From Spirosoma fluviale (GTDB lineage Bacteria > Bacteroidota > Bacteroidia > Cytophagales > Spirosomataceae): DNA of 64,000 nucleotides. The notes beneath the pieces were generated by a model. That model made no database searches, was not told the DNA's origin, and saw nothing but the letters and a program-made list of their open reading frames with translations. Location of the stretch: assembly GCA_945906795.1 (NCBI GenBank), contig CAMDRO010000008.1, positions 1 to 64,000 on the forward strand, given 5' to 3'. This document shows positions 35,045 through 44,837 of this stretch, one piece after another (positions within the stretch are counted from its first letter, which is position 1; each line of letters opens with the position of its first letter). The translations under genes were made by a program, and so were the position numbers.

Positions 35045-36169
35045 ATGAACATTCTAATTTGCCCAGATAAGTTTAAAGATTCCCTCACGGCCCAACAAGT
35101 TTGCGAAGCATTAGAACTAGGCATAAAAAGGCGAAGACCCAAATCCGTTATTCAGTTGATGCCCTTAGCAGATGGAGGAGAAGGCACATTAGAAGTCATT
35201 AAAACCATTCATGGGGGCGAATGGATTCAAAAAAAAGTCAATGATCCTTTATTTAGACCCATTGAGGCCAATTATCTATGGCTAGCTGATCAAAAAATAG
35301 CCTACATTGAAATGTCAAGAGCTTCCGGGATAGAGCTTTTAAAAACCAAAGAAAGAAACCCATTATTAACTAGCACTTTTGGAACGGGAGAATTAATTTT
35401 GGATGCCATCGAAAAAGGGGCCATTGAAATAATTTTAACAATAGGCGGATCGGCCACCAATGATGCCGGAATCGGTATGGCAGCTGCATTAGGATTTAAA
35501 TTTTTAAATAAAGACCAAGAAGAACTAAAAGCAATAGGCGAAAGTTTGCCCCTCATCGACTCCATTATTCCTAGCCCATTGCTGAGTAAAATCCATTCAA
35601 TAAATTTTAAAGTAATCACCGACGTCCAAAATCCGCTAGCCGGAAAAGAAGGCGCCGCTCATGTATTTGCTAAACAAAAAGGAGCAAATGCAGAGATGAT
35701 TAAATATTTAGACAAAGGTCTAATTAATTTACAAAAGCTATTCGGAAAAACAAAAAACGGTTTAATTGGAGAGATTCAGGGGGCGGGAGCCGCTGGCGGA
35801 TTAGGCGCGGGAGCCCTGTATTTTTTACAGGCGGAAATTGCCCTAGGAGCTGAATGGTTATTAAATAAAATTCATTTTGAAAGGGCCGTTAAAAAGGCCG
35901 ATTACATCATTACCGGTGAGGGGAAAATTGATGGGCAAACCTGGGGAGGTAAATTAATTTCGCAGGTAATCAATCGTTGTGATAAACAATTCAAACAAAC
36001 CATTCTCGTTTGTGGTGTTTTTGAAGATCCAGAAAAATTACCCGTATTTTTTGATTCGCAGGAGGTTTATTCGGTGCTATCAAAAGCAAAAAATGCGAAG
36101 GATTCGATGGAGAATGCGGCTGTTTACTTAGAAAAAATGGGGGAAGAAATAGCCCTAAAATATTTATAA
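35045..36169 (+). CDS. Glycerate kinase (type I, GlxK/GarK family)
   Basis: 374 residues from ATG 35045 (NILICPDKFKDSLTA is the family start; a TTG at 35024 adds seven unlikely residues). Motifs: PLADGGEGTLEV, IGGSATNDAGIGMAAALGF, QGAGAAGGLGAGALYFL and ITGEGKIDGQTWGGK, the conserved family blocks. It phosphorylates D-glycerate to 2- or 3-phosphoglycerate, feeding the gpmI/eno steps. Its last 6 bases overlap the convergent aminotransferase gene. Confidence 0.92.
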   Translation: MNILICPDKFKDSLTAQQVCEALELGIKRRRPKSVIQLMPLADGGEGTLEVIKTIHGGEWIQKKVNDPLFRPIEANYLWLADQKIAYIEMSRASGIELLKTKERNPLLTSTFGTGELILDAIEKGAIEIILTIGGSATNDAGIGMAAALGFKFLNKDQEELKAIGESLPLIDSIIPSPLLSKIHSINFKVITDVQNPLAGKEGAAHVFAKQKGANAEMIKYLDKGLINLQKLFGKTKNGLIGEIQGAGAAGGLGAGALYFLQAEIALGAEWLLNKIHFERAVKKADYIITGEGKIDGQTWGGKLISQVINRCDKQFKQTILVCGVFEDPEKLPVFFDSQEVYSVLSKAKNAKDSMENAAVYLEKMGEEIALKYL

Positions 36170-37309
36170 GGCGGCTAATTTCCGAGCGGCTTCTTCGAGC
36201 ATTGCATCATCTTTAGCAAAACAAAATCGCAATATTTTATCTTCAGGAGGGTTTTCGTAAAAAACAGACACGGGGATGGAAGCGACTTTTAATTCTTTGG
36301 TATATCGGTCGGCTAGGTCAACATCATTTTCATCAGTTATCGCGCTGTAATCTAAACATTGAAAAAAGCTTCCGTGGCTTGGTAAAATTTTCCATTTAGA
36401 ATTAACGAAAAAACTTGCAAACAAATCCCGCTTTTTTTGGTAAAATGAACTTAGTGGCAGGTAATTATTGGGGTCTTTTAAGTACTCTGCCAGCGCATAT
36501 TGCAAAGGTGTGGCACTCGAAAATGTAACCCATTGGTGTAATTTTCGAAACTCCGCCGTTAAAAAAGGAGGCGCTAAGCAATATCCCATTTTCCAGCCAG
36601 TCACATGAAATGTTTTACCAAAAGAACCACAAACAAAACTTCTTTTCCTTAATTCAGGGTGTAACAAAACACTCGCATGCGAGGCGCCGTCAAAAACGAT
36701 ATGCTCATATACTTCGTCTGAAACAATTAAAATTTGGGTTCCTTTAATTATTTCGGCAAAAGCAATTAAATCCGACGGATCCCAAATCGAGCCTGTGGGA
36801 TTATGTGGCGAATTAACCATAATGGCCTTTGTTTTGGGCGTAATAGTGCGAGCTAATTCATCCCAATCGATGCGATAACCATTGGATGCCTTTAATGAAA
36901 TATGTATAGGAATTCCACCCGCTAATCGGACAATCGGGTCATAAGCATCATACGAAGGGTCGAACATAATAACCTCGTCCCCCGGGAAAACACAGCAATG
37001 AATAGAGGCAAAAATAGCCTCTGTGGCTCCAGAAACCACGGTCACTTCCGTATTGGCATCTAAGGAAATACCATAAAATGACTCCGTTTTAGCAGCGATA
37101 CTACTTTTTAGCGCCGGAACACCAGCCATGGGCGCATATTGATTGTGCCCTTTAGCATAAAATTTAACCAATTCTTGTAATGCATCTGAGCAGTCGAAAC
37201 TCGGAAATCCTTGAGCCAAATTTAAGGCCCCTTCATCTGAGGCCATTTGAGACATTTTGGTAAAAATAGTCGTTGCGACAAAAGGTTGCTTAGATGGGAA
37301 TGTAATCAT
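36164..37309 (-). CDS. PLP-dependent aminotransferase, methionine (YbdL-like) type
   Basis: 381 residues, fold type I class I/II: NLAQGFPSF near the N-terminus, NQYAPMAGVPALK, NSPHNPTGSIW, VSDEVYEHIVFDG and the PLP lysine in GSFGKTFHVTGWKMGYC. NLAQGFP plus FPGDEVIMFDPSYDAY is typical of methionine aminotransferases/kynurenine transaminase-like enzymes. It follows nagA by 4 bases, ending a three-gene unit with ggt. Confidence 0.88.
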   Translation of the reverse strand: MITFPSKQPFVATTIFTKMSQMASDEGALNLAQGFPSFDCSDALQELVKFYAKGHNQYAPMAGVPALKSSIAAKTESFYGISLDANTEVTVVSGATEAIFASIHCCVFPGDEVIMFDPSYDAYDPIVRLAGGIPIHISLKASNGYRIDWDELARTITPKTKAIMVNSPHNPTGSIWDPSDLIAFAEIIKGTQILIVSDEVYEHIVFDGASHASVLLHPELRKRSFVCGSFGKTFHVTGWKMGYCLAPPFLTAEFRKLHQWVTFSSATPLQYALAEYLKDPNNYLPLSSFYQKKRDLFASFFVNSKWKILPSHGSFFQCLDYSAITDENDVDLADRYTKELKVASIPVSVFYENPPEDKILRFCFAKDDAMLEEAARKLAAL

Positions 37310-37313
37310 ATGA

Positions 37314-38399
37314 CTAATTTAAACAGGGTTCACCATCATACCAAACTTGTTGGATCGCCAGGTCATCAGAGAAATGAATAAAACAAGCACGCTTGCCCAC
37401 CTCTATTGTTCCTAAATCATGGTCTAAATTGGCCACTTTTGCCGGATACATAGTGGCCATGCGAATAGCTTCATCCAAGGGAATATGTACTTTTTCTACG
37501 CAGTTTTTAACCGCTTGTTGCATCGTTAAGCTAGACCCCGATAATATGCCGGCATCATTGGTAAATCGACCATCTTTTTGGAAGAAAAAATAAGGGCCCG
37601 ACACATCGTTGGTCACGGCATCGGTAATTAAAAACAAGCGATCTCCTTTGAGTTTTTTGGCTAATTTAACCGATTCGAAATCGCAATGCAGGCCGTCTAC
37701 AATAATGCTTGTCCAAGCATCAGTAGAAAAACTTGCTCCTACAATACCTAATGCCCTACTTTGCCATTGAGACATGGCATTAAATAAATGTGTAATCCTA
37801 GGAATACCCTTATTAATTGCCTGGCTTGCTTGTTCAAAATTCGCATCAGAATGTCCTATGGAAACCATGATTGGGCTATCCATTAATCGCTCCAAATCAA
37901 CCGATTCAAACATTTCTGGGGCAATGGTCATATAGGTAGGAAAGCCGTCGGTCTCCGAAATTAGCGACTCAATAAAGGCTAGGTCTGGCTTTTGAACGAA
38001 TTCTTTATGGTGCGCACCCCGACGAACAGGATTAAAAAAAGGCCCTTCTAAATGCAAGCCTATAAGCCCTTTTCCTTGGTAATTTTTACAAGCTTGGATT
38101 GCTTGTGACATGGTATTTTTGAGCGAACAGTTTAATGTGATTTGAAAAGCAACCGTTCCTGTTTTAATGTGTTCCTCAAAAGTTGACGTAATACATTCGG
38201 TGGTCGCTTGGTTTGAAAATAATTTTCCGCCTCCTCCATATAACTGAAGGTCTATAAATCCAGCGCACAAAAAGCCATTTTTAGCCCCCCCGCCATCGCC
38301 AGGAGCAATCTTTGCAATCCTTCCGTCCTCGATGACAATAGACTTATCTCGAATCCATTCTGAACCGGTAAAAATTTTATCAAATCTGATTTCTTGCAT
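37314..38399 (-). CDS. nagA: N-acetylglucosamine-6-phosphate deacetylase
   Basis: 361 residues of the amidohydrolase superfamily: GFIDLQLYGGGG, metal Glu in GLHLEGPFFNP, SIGHSDAN, THLFNAMSQ, VDGLHCD and catalytic Asp in FLITDAV. It converts GlcNAc-6-P to GlcN-6-P in amino-sugar and wall recycling. No nagB or kinase gene is adjacent; instead it sits between ggt (6 bases) and an aminotransferase (4 bases). Confidence 0.92.
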   Translation of the reverse strand: MQEIRFDKIFTGSEWIRDKSIVIEDGRIAKIAPGDGGGAKNGFLCAGFIDLQLYGGGGKLFSNQATTECITSTFEEHIKTGTVAFQITLNCSLKNTMSQAIQACKNYQGKGLIGLHLEGPFFNPVRRGAHHKEFVQKPDLAFIESLISETDGFPTYMTIAPEMFESVDLERLMDSPIMVSIGHSDANFEQASQAINKGIPRITHLFNAMSQWQSRALGIVGASFSTDAWTSIIVDGLHCDFESVKLAKKLKGDRLFLITDAVTNDVSGPYFFFQKDGRFTNDAGILSGSSLTMQQAVKNCVEKVHIPLDEAIRMATMYPAKVANLDHDLGTIEVGKRACFIHFSDDLAIQQVWYDGEPCLN

Positions 38400-38405
38400 A
38401 AAAAT

Positions 38406-40094
38406 TTAATATCCAGCGGCCTGTCCATCTTTCCTAGATTCTGTTCCGCCAAAATATACTTTTCGGATTGGGTCATAGCGAATACATTGGTATCCCCCAT
38501 AACCACCGGCAATATAACCTACTTGGTGTCCTTTCTGCAAAAGCTCACGAATTACTTCATAAGAATAGCCACTTTCAAGTGTAATGGTCCCACCCGTGGG
38601 CTCCATAACCTCTCCCGTAGGTTCTGAAGAACCTTCATGATTAATTCTTGGATAGTCCCCCGCCTCTTGTACATTCATGCCAAAATCCACCACATTCATT
38701 ACAATTTGCGTATGACCCATCGGCTGATAAGCTCCCCCCATCACACCAAATGACATGATTGGCTGTCCATCTTTGGTCATAAAAGCAGGGATAATCGTAT
38801 GGAATGGTCTTTTACCTGGAGCATAGGTATTGTTCTCCCCTTCTTTCAAACTATACATTTCTCCTCGATCTTGGAACATAAATCCTAAACCATCTGGCAT
38901 CATTCCTGATCCAAAACCTCTATAATTACTTTGAATTAAGGAGACCATGTTTCCATCTTTGTCGGCCACGGTCAAGTAAATAGTATCCCCATCTTTTAAA
39001 GCAGGGTTTCCAGCGTCTAAGTGTTTTGATGCGCGATTTGGGTTGATCAACTTCCGTCTTTCCGCCGCATATTCTTTAGAAATTAAACTTTTTACGGGGA
39101 TTTTGGCAAAGTCCATATCCGCATAATACTTGGCTCTATCTTCAAAAACCAATTTTTTTGCCTCGGTAAATAGGTGAATGTGTTCGGCACTTCCCAACTT
39201 AATTTTAGAAAAATCATATCCTTCTAAAATATTCAACATTTGCAAGGCTGCAATTCCTTGGCCATTGGGTGGTAATTCCCACACATCATAACCGCGATAA
39301 TTAACTGAAACCGGATCAATCCAAGTAGAAGTATGAGAAGCTAAGTCATCATAACTTAAAAATCCGCCATTTTTTTTCATGAAAGCATCCATGGTTTTGG
39401 CCATATCTCCTTTGTAAAATACATCTCTGCCTTCCTTGCCTAGACGTTCAAGGGTATTGGCTAAATTAGGATTCTTGAATATATCTCCTTCTCCGGCCAC
39501 CTTGCCATTCGGATAATAATGATTGGCCACGTTGGGATATTTTCCATAGTTGGCCTGTACCCTAGCAAGACCAGAAGCCAATTCCCCATGCACTGGAAAG
39601 CCATTTCTTGCATAAGAAACCGCCTTTTCGAGTACCTTATTCATCGGCATAGATCCAAACTTTTTATGTAATTCAAACCAAGCATCCACGCAACCGGGAA
39701 CGCTGACTGGCAATGGACCCGTGGAAGGAATATACGTTAGGCCACGCTTTTTAAATTCGGCTAAGGTCAACGATTTAGGTGATCTACCAGAGCCATTTAG
39801 CCCATATAGTTTTTTTGATTTAGCATCCCAAACAATGGCAAATAAATCTCCTCCAATTCCATTGACATGTGGCTCCACAACACCTTCCATCGCATTTGCA
39901 GCGATCGCAGCATCGATGGCATTCCCACCAGCCTTCAAAACATCGAGCGCCACTTGGGTTGATAAGGGGTGTGAAGTTGCCGCCATTCCATTCTGAGCAA
40001 TCACTTGAGACCTCGTCGCCCATAATTTTCCATAAGGTCTATCCTGTGAAAAAAGTGCGAATGGCAATAAGAAAAATAGTAAATAGTACTTCAT
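38406..40094 (-). CDS. ggt: Gamma-glutamyltransferase
   Basis: 562 residues with signal peptide (YYLLFFLLPFALFSQ). Ntn-hydrolase precursor: ALDVLKAGGNAIDAAIAAN near the N-terminus, GVVEPHVNGIGGDLFA, and the autoprocessing threonine in DGDTIYLTVADKDGNMVS that starts the small subunit. The GGxYQPMGHTQ segment lies late, as in the family. It cleaves gamma-glutamyl bonds of glutathione or peptides in the periplasm. It heads the ggt-nagA-aminotransferase unit. Confidence 0.92.
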   Translation of the reverse strand: MKYYLLFFLLPFALFSQDRPYGKLWATRSQVIAQNGMAATSHPLSTQVALDVLKAGGNAIDAAIAANAMEGVVEPHVNGIGGDLFAIVWDAKSKKLYGLNGSGRSPKSLTLAEFKKRGLTYIPSTGPLPVSVPGCVDAWFELHKKFGSMPMNKVLEKAVSYARNGFPVHGELASGLARVQANYGKYPNVANHYYPNGKVAGEGDIFKNPNLANTLERLGKEGRDVFYKGDMAKTMDAFMKKNGGFLSYDDLASHTSTWIDPVSVNYRGYDVWELPPNGQGIAALQMLNILEGYDFSKIKLGSAEHIHLFTEAKKLVFEDRAKYYADMDFAKIPVKSLISKEYAAERRKLINPNRASKHLDAGNPALKDGDTIYLTVADKDGNMVSLIQSNYRGFGSGMMPDGLGFMFQDRGEMYSLKEGENNTYAPGKRPFHTIIPAFMTKDGQPIMSFGVMGGAYQPMGHTQIVMNVVDFGMNVQEAGDYPRINHEGSSEPTGEVMEPTGGTITLESGYSYEVIRELLQKGHQVGYIAGGYGGYQCIRYDPIRKVYFGGTESRKDGQAAGY

Positions 40095-40217
40095 AGCATA
40101 TCAGTTTTTATACCCCTAAGATAATTTAAATTCCCAAGCTTTACCAATTGGTAAACCTTAAAACCATAAAATGAGTCAGAACGAATTTAACCGAAAATAA
40201 CTTCCCGCTTTAAATAA

Positions 40218-40249
40218 AAAATCCCACACAAATATTTGTGCAGGATTTT
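40218..40249 (-). terminator. Terminator of the RND efflux operon
   Basis: Stem AAAATCC (40218-40224) / GGATTTT (40243-40249) enclosing the inner palindrome CACAAATATTTGTG (40227-40240). The minus strand continues into TTTTTTATTT. It lies 20 bases past the permease stop. Confidence 0.7.
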
Positions 40250-40268
40250 ACATTTGAACTCAAATAAA

Positions 40269-43200
40269 TTAATTAACCCATTTTTGTTTAATCCGTTCAG
40301 AAATATAATACATACAAGGAACGAGGATCAAAGTCAAGATGGTTGAAAATGTTAATCCAAAAATGATCGTCCAAGCAAGAATCCCCCAAAAAACAGCGGA
40401 ATCAGAACCGATGAAAATATGAGGATCTAGTTCAGTAAACAAGGTGGTAAAATTGATACTTAAGCCTAAAGCCAATGGAATCAAACCTAAAACCGCAGCT
40501 GAGGCGGTCAATAAAACAGGGGTCAAACGGATACCGCCGCCCTCGATAATAGCTTCTTTTAAATCGTACCCACGTTTTAGCCTAAGTTCTTCAATAAATT
40601 CAATGAGCAAAATTCCATTTTTAACCACGATACCGGCTAAGGCGATAACACCTACGCCCGACATGATGATGGAAAAGGTCATGCCGAATGCCATAAAACC
40701 TAATAGCACGCCGATCAAAGACAGTAAAATTGTTGCAAAAATAATGAGTGGCTTAACGGCAGAATTAAATTGTGTAGCTAGAATTAAATAGATCAAAATA
40801 AGTGCCGCTAAGAAGGCCATACCCAAGAATGAACCCGCTTCTTTTTGATCTTCTTGTTCACCCCCCATTCTAATTTTATAGCCTTGGGGAACATCTAAGG
40901 TCTCAAATAAAGTGGTCAATTCCCCAACAATTTCATTGGCATTATATCCTTGGACCACATCAGAACCTAGGGTAATAACTCGTTCCTGATTTTTCCTGTT
41001 GATCTGACTAAACGACGTCGCATAATGGATATCGGCAATGGAGTTCAGAGGAACTTGGCGTAAAGACCCTCCCATATTCATATCGCGGTAGGTAATATTC
41101 ATCGAGAGTAACTTCTCAATTTGATTTCTAGAATCCCCTTTTAACCTTAATTGGATTGGATACTCATCCTTTAAGTCACGGAACTTAGAAATTTCAGAAC
41201 CAAACAAACCTGTGCGAACTGCCATAGCAACCTGTGCGGAAGAAATTCCTTCTCGAGAAGCTTTTTCACGATTCACGTCAATGATGATTTCAGGTTTATT
41301 GGTCACTAAGTCCGACTTCAGCTCTTGAATTCCCTGAACACCAGCTTTAATTATCGTTTGACGTACTTTCTTTTCTAAACTTTGAAGAATCGTAAAATCA
41401 TCTCCGGCAATTTCGATCGAAATAGGCTTGCCCGTAGGCGGCCCATTACTTTCCCGTTCGATCGCCATTTCAACTCCCGGAATGGGATTGTTAAAAAATT
41501 CCTTTTGAATTTTATTTAAAACTTCCCCTGTTTTGATTCCATCACGCAATTGTAATTTCTCAAAGGCGATCGTTACTTTACTCTTGTGAGGCGTAGCGCC
41601 ACGATCAGGGTTCATCGGATCTCCTGCATTTTTACCTACGTTGGAAATCACAGAATTAACGATTTTTGCGTAGCCCTCTTTTTTGATGAATGTAAACACC
41701 CGATTTTCAATCACTTTCGTTACTGAGTCCGTGACCACCGCATCCGTACCTATTGGGTTTTTAGAATATATGTAAATATAATCTGGGTCGCCGGAAGGGA
41801 AAAAGACCACTTTAGGTTTCACAATGCCCATCAGGACAAAGGTAAATACCAATAATAAAAAGGCCGCCAGAGTGACAAAAATAGACCTTTTCCCAGTTAA
41901 GACCCAAGAAATCAATCGGCGATAATTATTTTTAAAATTAGGCAACACCGTTTCTTGGAATGGCACTACCCACTTAGGCGTAATCACAAAATGATTGAAA
42001 ATGTACAGTAAAAGAGCAAAAACAAAGAAATTACCAAAGCCAAAATGACCCAGTCCAAATCCAATCACATAGCCAAAAATAGCCAGGCTCAATAGGATAA
42101 ATACCGTCCTACGAATGTTAGCAAATTTTGGCGATTTCACATCGTTTGCCTCCTCATCATGACGTTTCATAAAGGATACCGCAAAAACAGGGTTCATCAC
42201 ATACGCCACAAATAGTGAGGCAAATAAGGTGATAATCAAGGTTATAGGCAGGTATTTCATAAATTCCCCCACGATACCTGGCCAGAAAAGCAAAGGTAAA
42301 AATGGAGAAATCGTTGTCAAAGTACCTGTCAAAACAGGAACAAAAACTTCCGAAGCGGCTAATTTAACGGCCTCGACAATGGTCAATTTCTTGAAATTAT
42401 TGAACAACCTATGTGCATTTTCAATGACCACAATGGCATCATCCACCACAATTCCTAGACCTAATAAAAACCCGAACAGTACAATGGTGTTTAGAGTAAA
42501 GTCTAAACTAGGCATAAATAGGAAAGTCAACAAAGCGGAAAGTGGGACCGAAAGTCCTACAAACACCGCATCACAAACACCCATGAAGAACATCAATACA
42601 ATCACCACAAACAAGAATCCAAGGATTACGGTGTTGATCAAATCCGCTAAGTCGCCACGCGTTCTTTCGGAAGAATCTGCCGTAACAGTCACCACTAAAC
42701 CGCTCGGAAATCGAGTCTTTTTAAATTCTTCAATCGTCTTTTCAATGCGATCCGCGGCTTCAATTAAATTAGCCCCACCCCTTTTAATCACATTCAGCGT
42801 AATCACTGATTTGTTGTTCAATCGAGCAAAATCCTGCTTTTCTTCATAACTATCCACCACCTCGGCCACATCTTTCAACCTTACTCGGGCACCCGTGGAA
42901 GACCCTACGATCAAATTGGCTAATTGGTCCACCGACTTTAATTCCCCGGTAACCCGAAGGGAACGGCGAACGCCATTGACCGCTAAATCGCCCCCTGAAA
43001 TGTTAACATTTTCTCCTTGAACCGCGTTTTGGATATCATAAAAAGTCAAGCCATAACTCTGCATTTTATAGAGGTCTAAGTTGACCTGAATCTCCCTTTT
43101 TAAAGCCCCCAAAATATCTACCCGGTTGATTTCAGGCATGCCCTCAATCTCATCCTGTAAATCTTCCGCATACTTCTTCAACTTATCTAATGGATAATCC

Positions 43201-43688
43201 CCCGCTATATTTACATTCATAATAGGGAACTCTGAAAAATTAACTTCAGCGACAGAAGGCTCGCGAGTTAAATCTTTCGGCAGATCACTGATGGCTTTAT
43301 CCACGGCATCTTGCGTTCTCTGCTTGGCAATGGGAACCGAGACATCTGTATTAAATTCCACTATAATCACAGAAATATCTTGAAGTGCATTCGACTTTAC
43401 TCGCTTTACTCCAGTAATCGATTTGATTTGTTTTTCAATCGGCTTATTAATTACATTTTCAATATCAGAAGGTGTCGTTCCTGCATATACGGTCTGAATG
43501 ACCATTTGAGGTACAACAATATCGGGAAATTGCTCTTTAGGAAGACTGGAATAAATGCCAATCCCAGCCACAAAAATGATGAATGTAAAAATGTAAACGG
43601 TGGTACGATTTTGAGCTAACCAGCCCACCATATTATATATAAAGCCTTTGCCTTCAGGCAATAGCTCATTTTTTGAATTTTTTTCCAT
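40269..43688 (-). CDS. RND-family multidrug efflux permease (AcrB-like)
   Basis: 1139 residues: one N-terminal membrane segment, two large periplasmic loops and two groups of membrane helices. Typical segments include TTPSDIENVINKPIEKQIKSI, ALLTFLFMPSLDFTLNTIVLFGFLLGLGIVVDDAIVVIENAHR (TM4 with the proton-relay Asp pair) and KNGILLIEFIEELR in the second half. An insertion after about residue 520, with extra hydrophobic helices, makes it longer than AcrB. It pumps lipophilic compounds with the adaptor and TolC partner from the next two genes. Substrate unknown. Confidence 0.92.
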   Translation of the reverse strand: MEKNSKNELLPEGKGFIYNMVGWLAQNRTTVYIFTFIIFVAGIGIYSSLPKEQFPDIVVPQMVIQTVYAGTTPSDIENVINKPIEKQIKSITGVKRVKSNALQDISVIIVEFNTDVSVPIAKQRTQDAVDKAISDLPKDLTREPSVAEVNFSEFPIMNVNIAGDYPLDKLKKYAEDLQDEIEGMPEINRVDILGALKREIQVNLDLYKMQSYGLTFYDIQNAVQGENVNISGGDLAVNGVRRSLRVTGELKSVDQLANLIVGSSTGARVRLKDVAEVVDSYEEKQDFARLNNKSVITLNVIKRGGANLIEAADRIEKTIEEFKKTRFPSGLVVTVTADSSERTRGDLADLINTVILGFLFVVIVLMFFMGVCDAVFVGLSVPLSALLTFLFMPSLDFTLNTIVLFGFLLGLGIVVDDAIVVIENAHRLFNNFKKLTIVEAVKLAASEVFVPVLTGTLTTISPFLPLLFWPGIVGEFMKYLPITLIITLFASLFVAYVMNPVFAVSFMKRHDEEANDVKSPKFANIRRTVFILLSLAIFGYVIGFGLGHFGFGNFFVFALLLYIFNHFVITPKWVVPFQETVLPNFKNNYRRLISWVLTGKRSIFVTLAAFLLLVFTFVLMGIVKPKVVFFPSGDPDYIYIYSKNPIGTDAVVTDSVTKVIENRVFTFIKKEGYAKIVNSVISNVGKNAGDPMNPDRGATPHKSKVTIAFEKLQLRDGIKTGEVLNKIQKEFFNNPIPGVEMAIERESNGPPTGKPISIEIAGDDFTILQSLEKKVRQTIIKAGVQGIQELKSDLVTNKPEIIIDVNREKASREGISSAQVAMAVRTGLFGSEISKFRDLKDEYPIQLRLKGDSRNQIEKLLSMNITYRDMNMGGSLRQVPLNSIADIHYATSFSQINRKNQERVITLGSDVVQGYNANEIVGELTTLFETLDVPQGYKIRMGGEQEDQKEAGSFLGMAFLAALILIYLILATQFNSAVKPLIIFATILLSLIGVLLGFMAFGMTFSIIMSGVGVIALAGIVVKNGILLIEFIEELRLKRGYDLKEAIIEGGGIRLTPVLLTASAAVLGLIPLALGLSINFTTLFTELDPHIFIGSDSAVFWGILAWTIIFGLTFSTILTLILVPCMYYISERIKQKWVN

Positions 43689-43706
43689 GTGAAGAATTAT
43701 TTGGAA

Positions 43707-44816
43707 TTAAAATGAAATTGATTGGCCATCCACTAATTCTTGGAATCCTTGAGTAATCACTAAATCGCCAGCTTGAAGTCCTGTCAGGATTTCTGCTTGT
43801 CCATTAAAGGTCAAGCCAATCGTTACTGGGCGTGCTTTCGCTATTTTCTTTCCATTTTCGTCAATAGCCACGTAAATCAAATTACCTTTCTCGGTTTTTT
43901 GGATAATGTTCTCACTGACCACTAATGCATTTGATTTGGATGAGTCGTTGATGTTGATGACGGCCAACTGGTTTGGTTTTAAATCCCCAGCGTTTGGAAT
44001 TTTAGCTTCCACGTCAAAAGTCCTTGTCAATGGGTTAACCACTTTAGAAACCAAAGAAATTCGAGCTGAAACCTCCTTATTAATATCTGGAAATTTAATG
44101 ACAATAGGATCGCCTATTTTGACCGTTCCTACATACGAATCTGCGATTTTAACCATCACTTTCAAATTGCCTAAATTAACGATTTGTACAATGGGCAAAC
44201 CTGGAGCTGCCATCTCACCCGCTTTTTGCCTAACTAATTCGATCGTTCCTGAAATGGGTGCCACGACTTTCGACAAACCTAATTGGGCTTGCAGCGTAAC
44301 TACTCTTTTTTCCAAAGATTCCTTATTTGATTTTGCACTAATAAATTGGACTTCCGTTCCAATTTGCTGATCCCAAAGTGTTTTTTGCTTGTCAAATAGG
44401 GTTTTTGCTAGGGCCAGCTGGTGTTTCACTTCTTCCATGGACTCTTTCAAAATATTATTATCTAGGGTGGCAATCAGTTGCCCCTTACTAATATTTTGAC
44501 CTACCACCACCGGCAATGAAAGAATCATGCCACCCGTCTGAGGGCTTACTAAAACCGTATTTTCAGCGATTACATTTCCTTGGGCTTCCACAAAATGCTT
44601 GAAAGTTTGAGGACTTACTGGGCTAACAGACACCGCTATAATTTTCGAGTTTTCGCCGCTTTCCACTGTACCCATCGCTTTTTCAAGGACAGCAATTTTG
44701 GCATTAATTTCTTTAGCCTGATTTTTCAAATCGGCTAATTCTTGTTTTTTGTCAACGGATTTGTTGCACGCAGCAACAATTAAAATTCCACTTAGGAGGA
44801 TGATTAATTTTTTCAT
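43707..44816 (-). CDS. RND efflux periplasmic adaptor (membrane fusion protein)
   Basis: 369 residues, lipoprotein signal peptide (Cys17 in VAACNKS). A short coiled coil precedes the lipoyl halves (ENTVLVSPQTGGMILSLPVVVGQNISKGQLIATLD ... LSKVVAPISGTIELV), then a long alpha hairpin, beta-barrel and membrane-proximal domains. It bridges the inner-membrane RND pump and the outer-membrane channel. It is 18 bases upstream of the permease gene. Confidence 0.9.
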   Translation of the reverse strand: MKKLIILLSGILIVAACNKSVDKKQELADLKNQAKEINAKIAVLEKAMGTVESGENSKIIAVSVSPVSPQTFKHFVEAQGNVIAENTVLVSPQTGGMILSLPVVVGQNISKGQLIATLDNNILKESMEEVKHQLALAKTLFDKQKTLWDQQIGTEVQFISAKSNKESLEKRVVTLQAQLGLSKVVAPISGTIELVRQKAGEMAAPGLPIVQIVNLGNLKVMVKIADSYVGTVKIGDPIVIKFPDINKEVSARISLVSKVVNPLTRTFDVEAKIPNAGDLKPNQLAVININDSSKSNALVVSENIIQKTEKGNLIYVAIDENGKKIAKARPVTIGLTFNGQAEILTGLQAGDLVITQGFQELVDGQSISF

Positions 44817-44837
44817 GAGTATTTGTTAAAATTCTTA

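Noticed and set aside
42229-42849. 206-codon frame opposite the RND permease gene
   Set aside because: Mirror of membrane-helix codons; Ser/Thr/Asn-rich product without family likeness.
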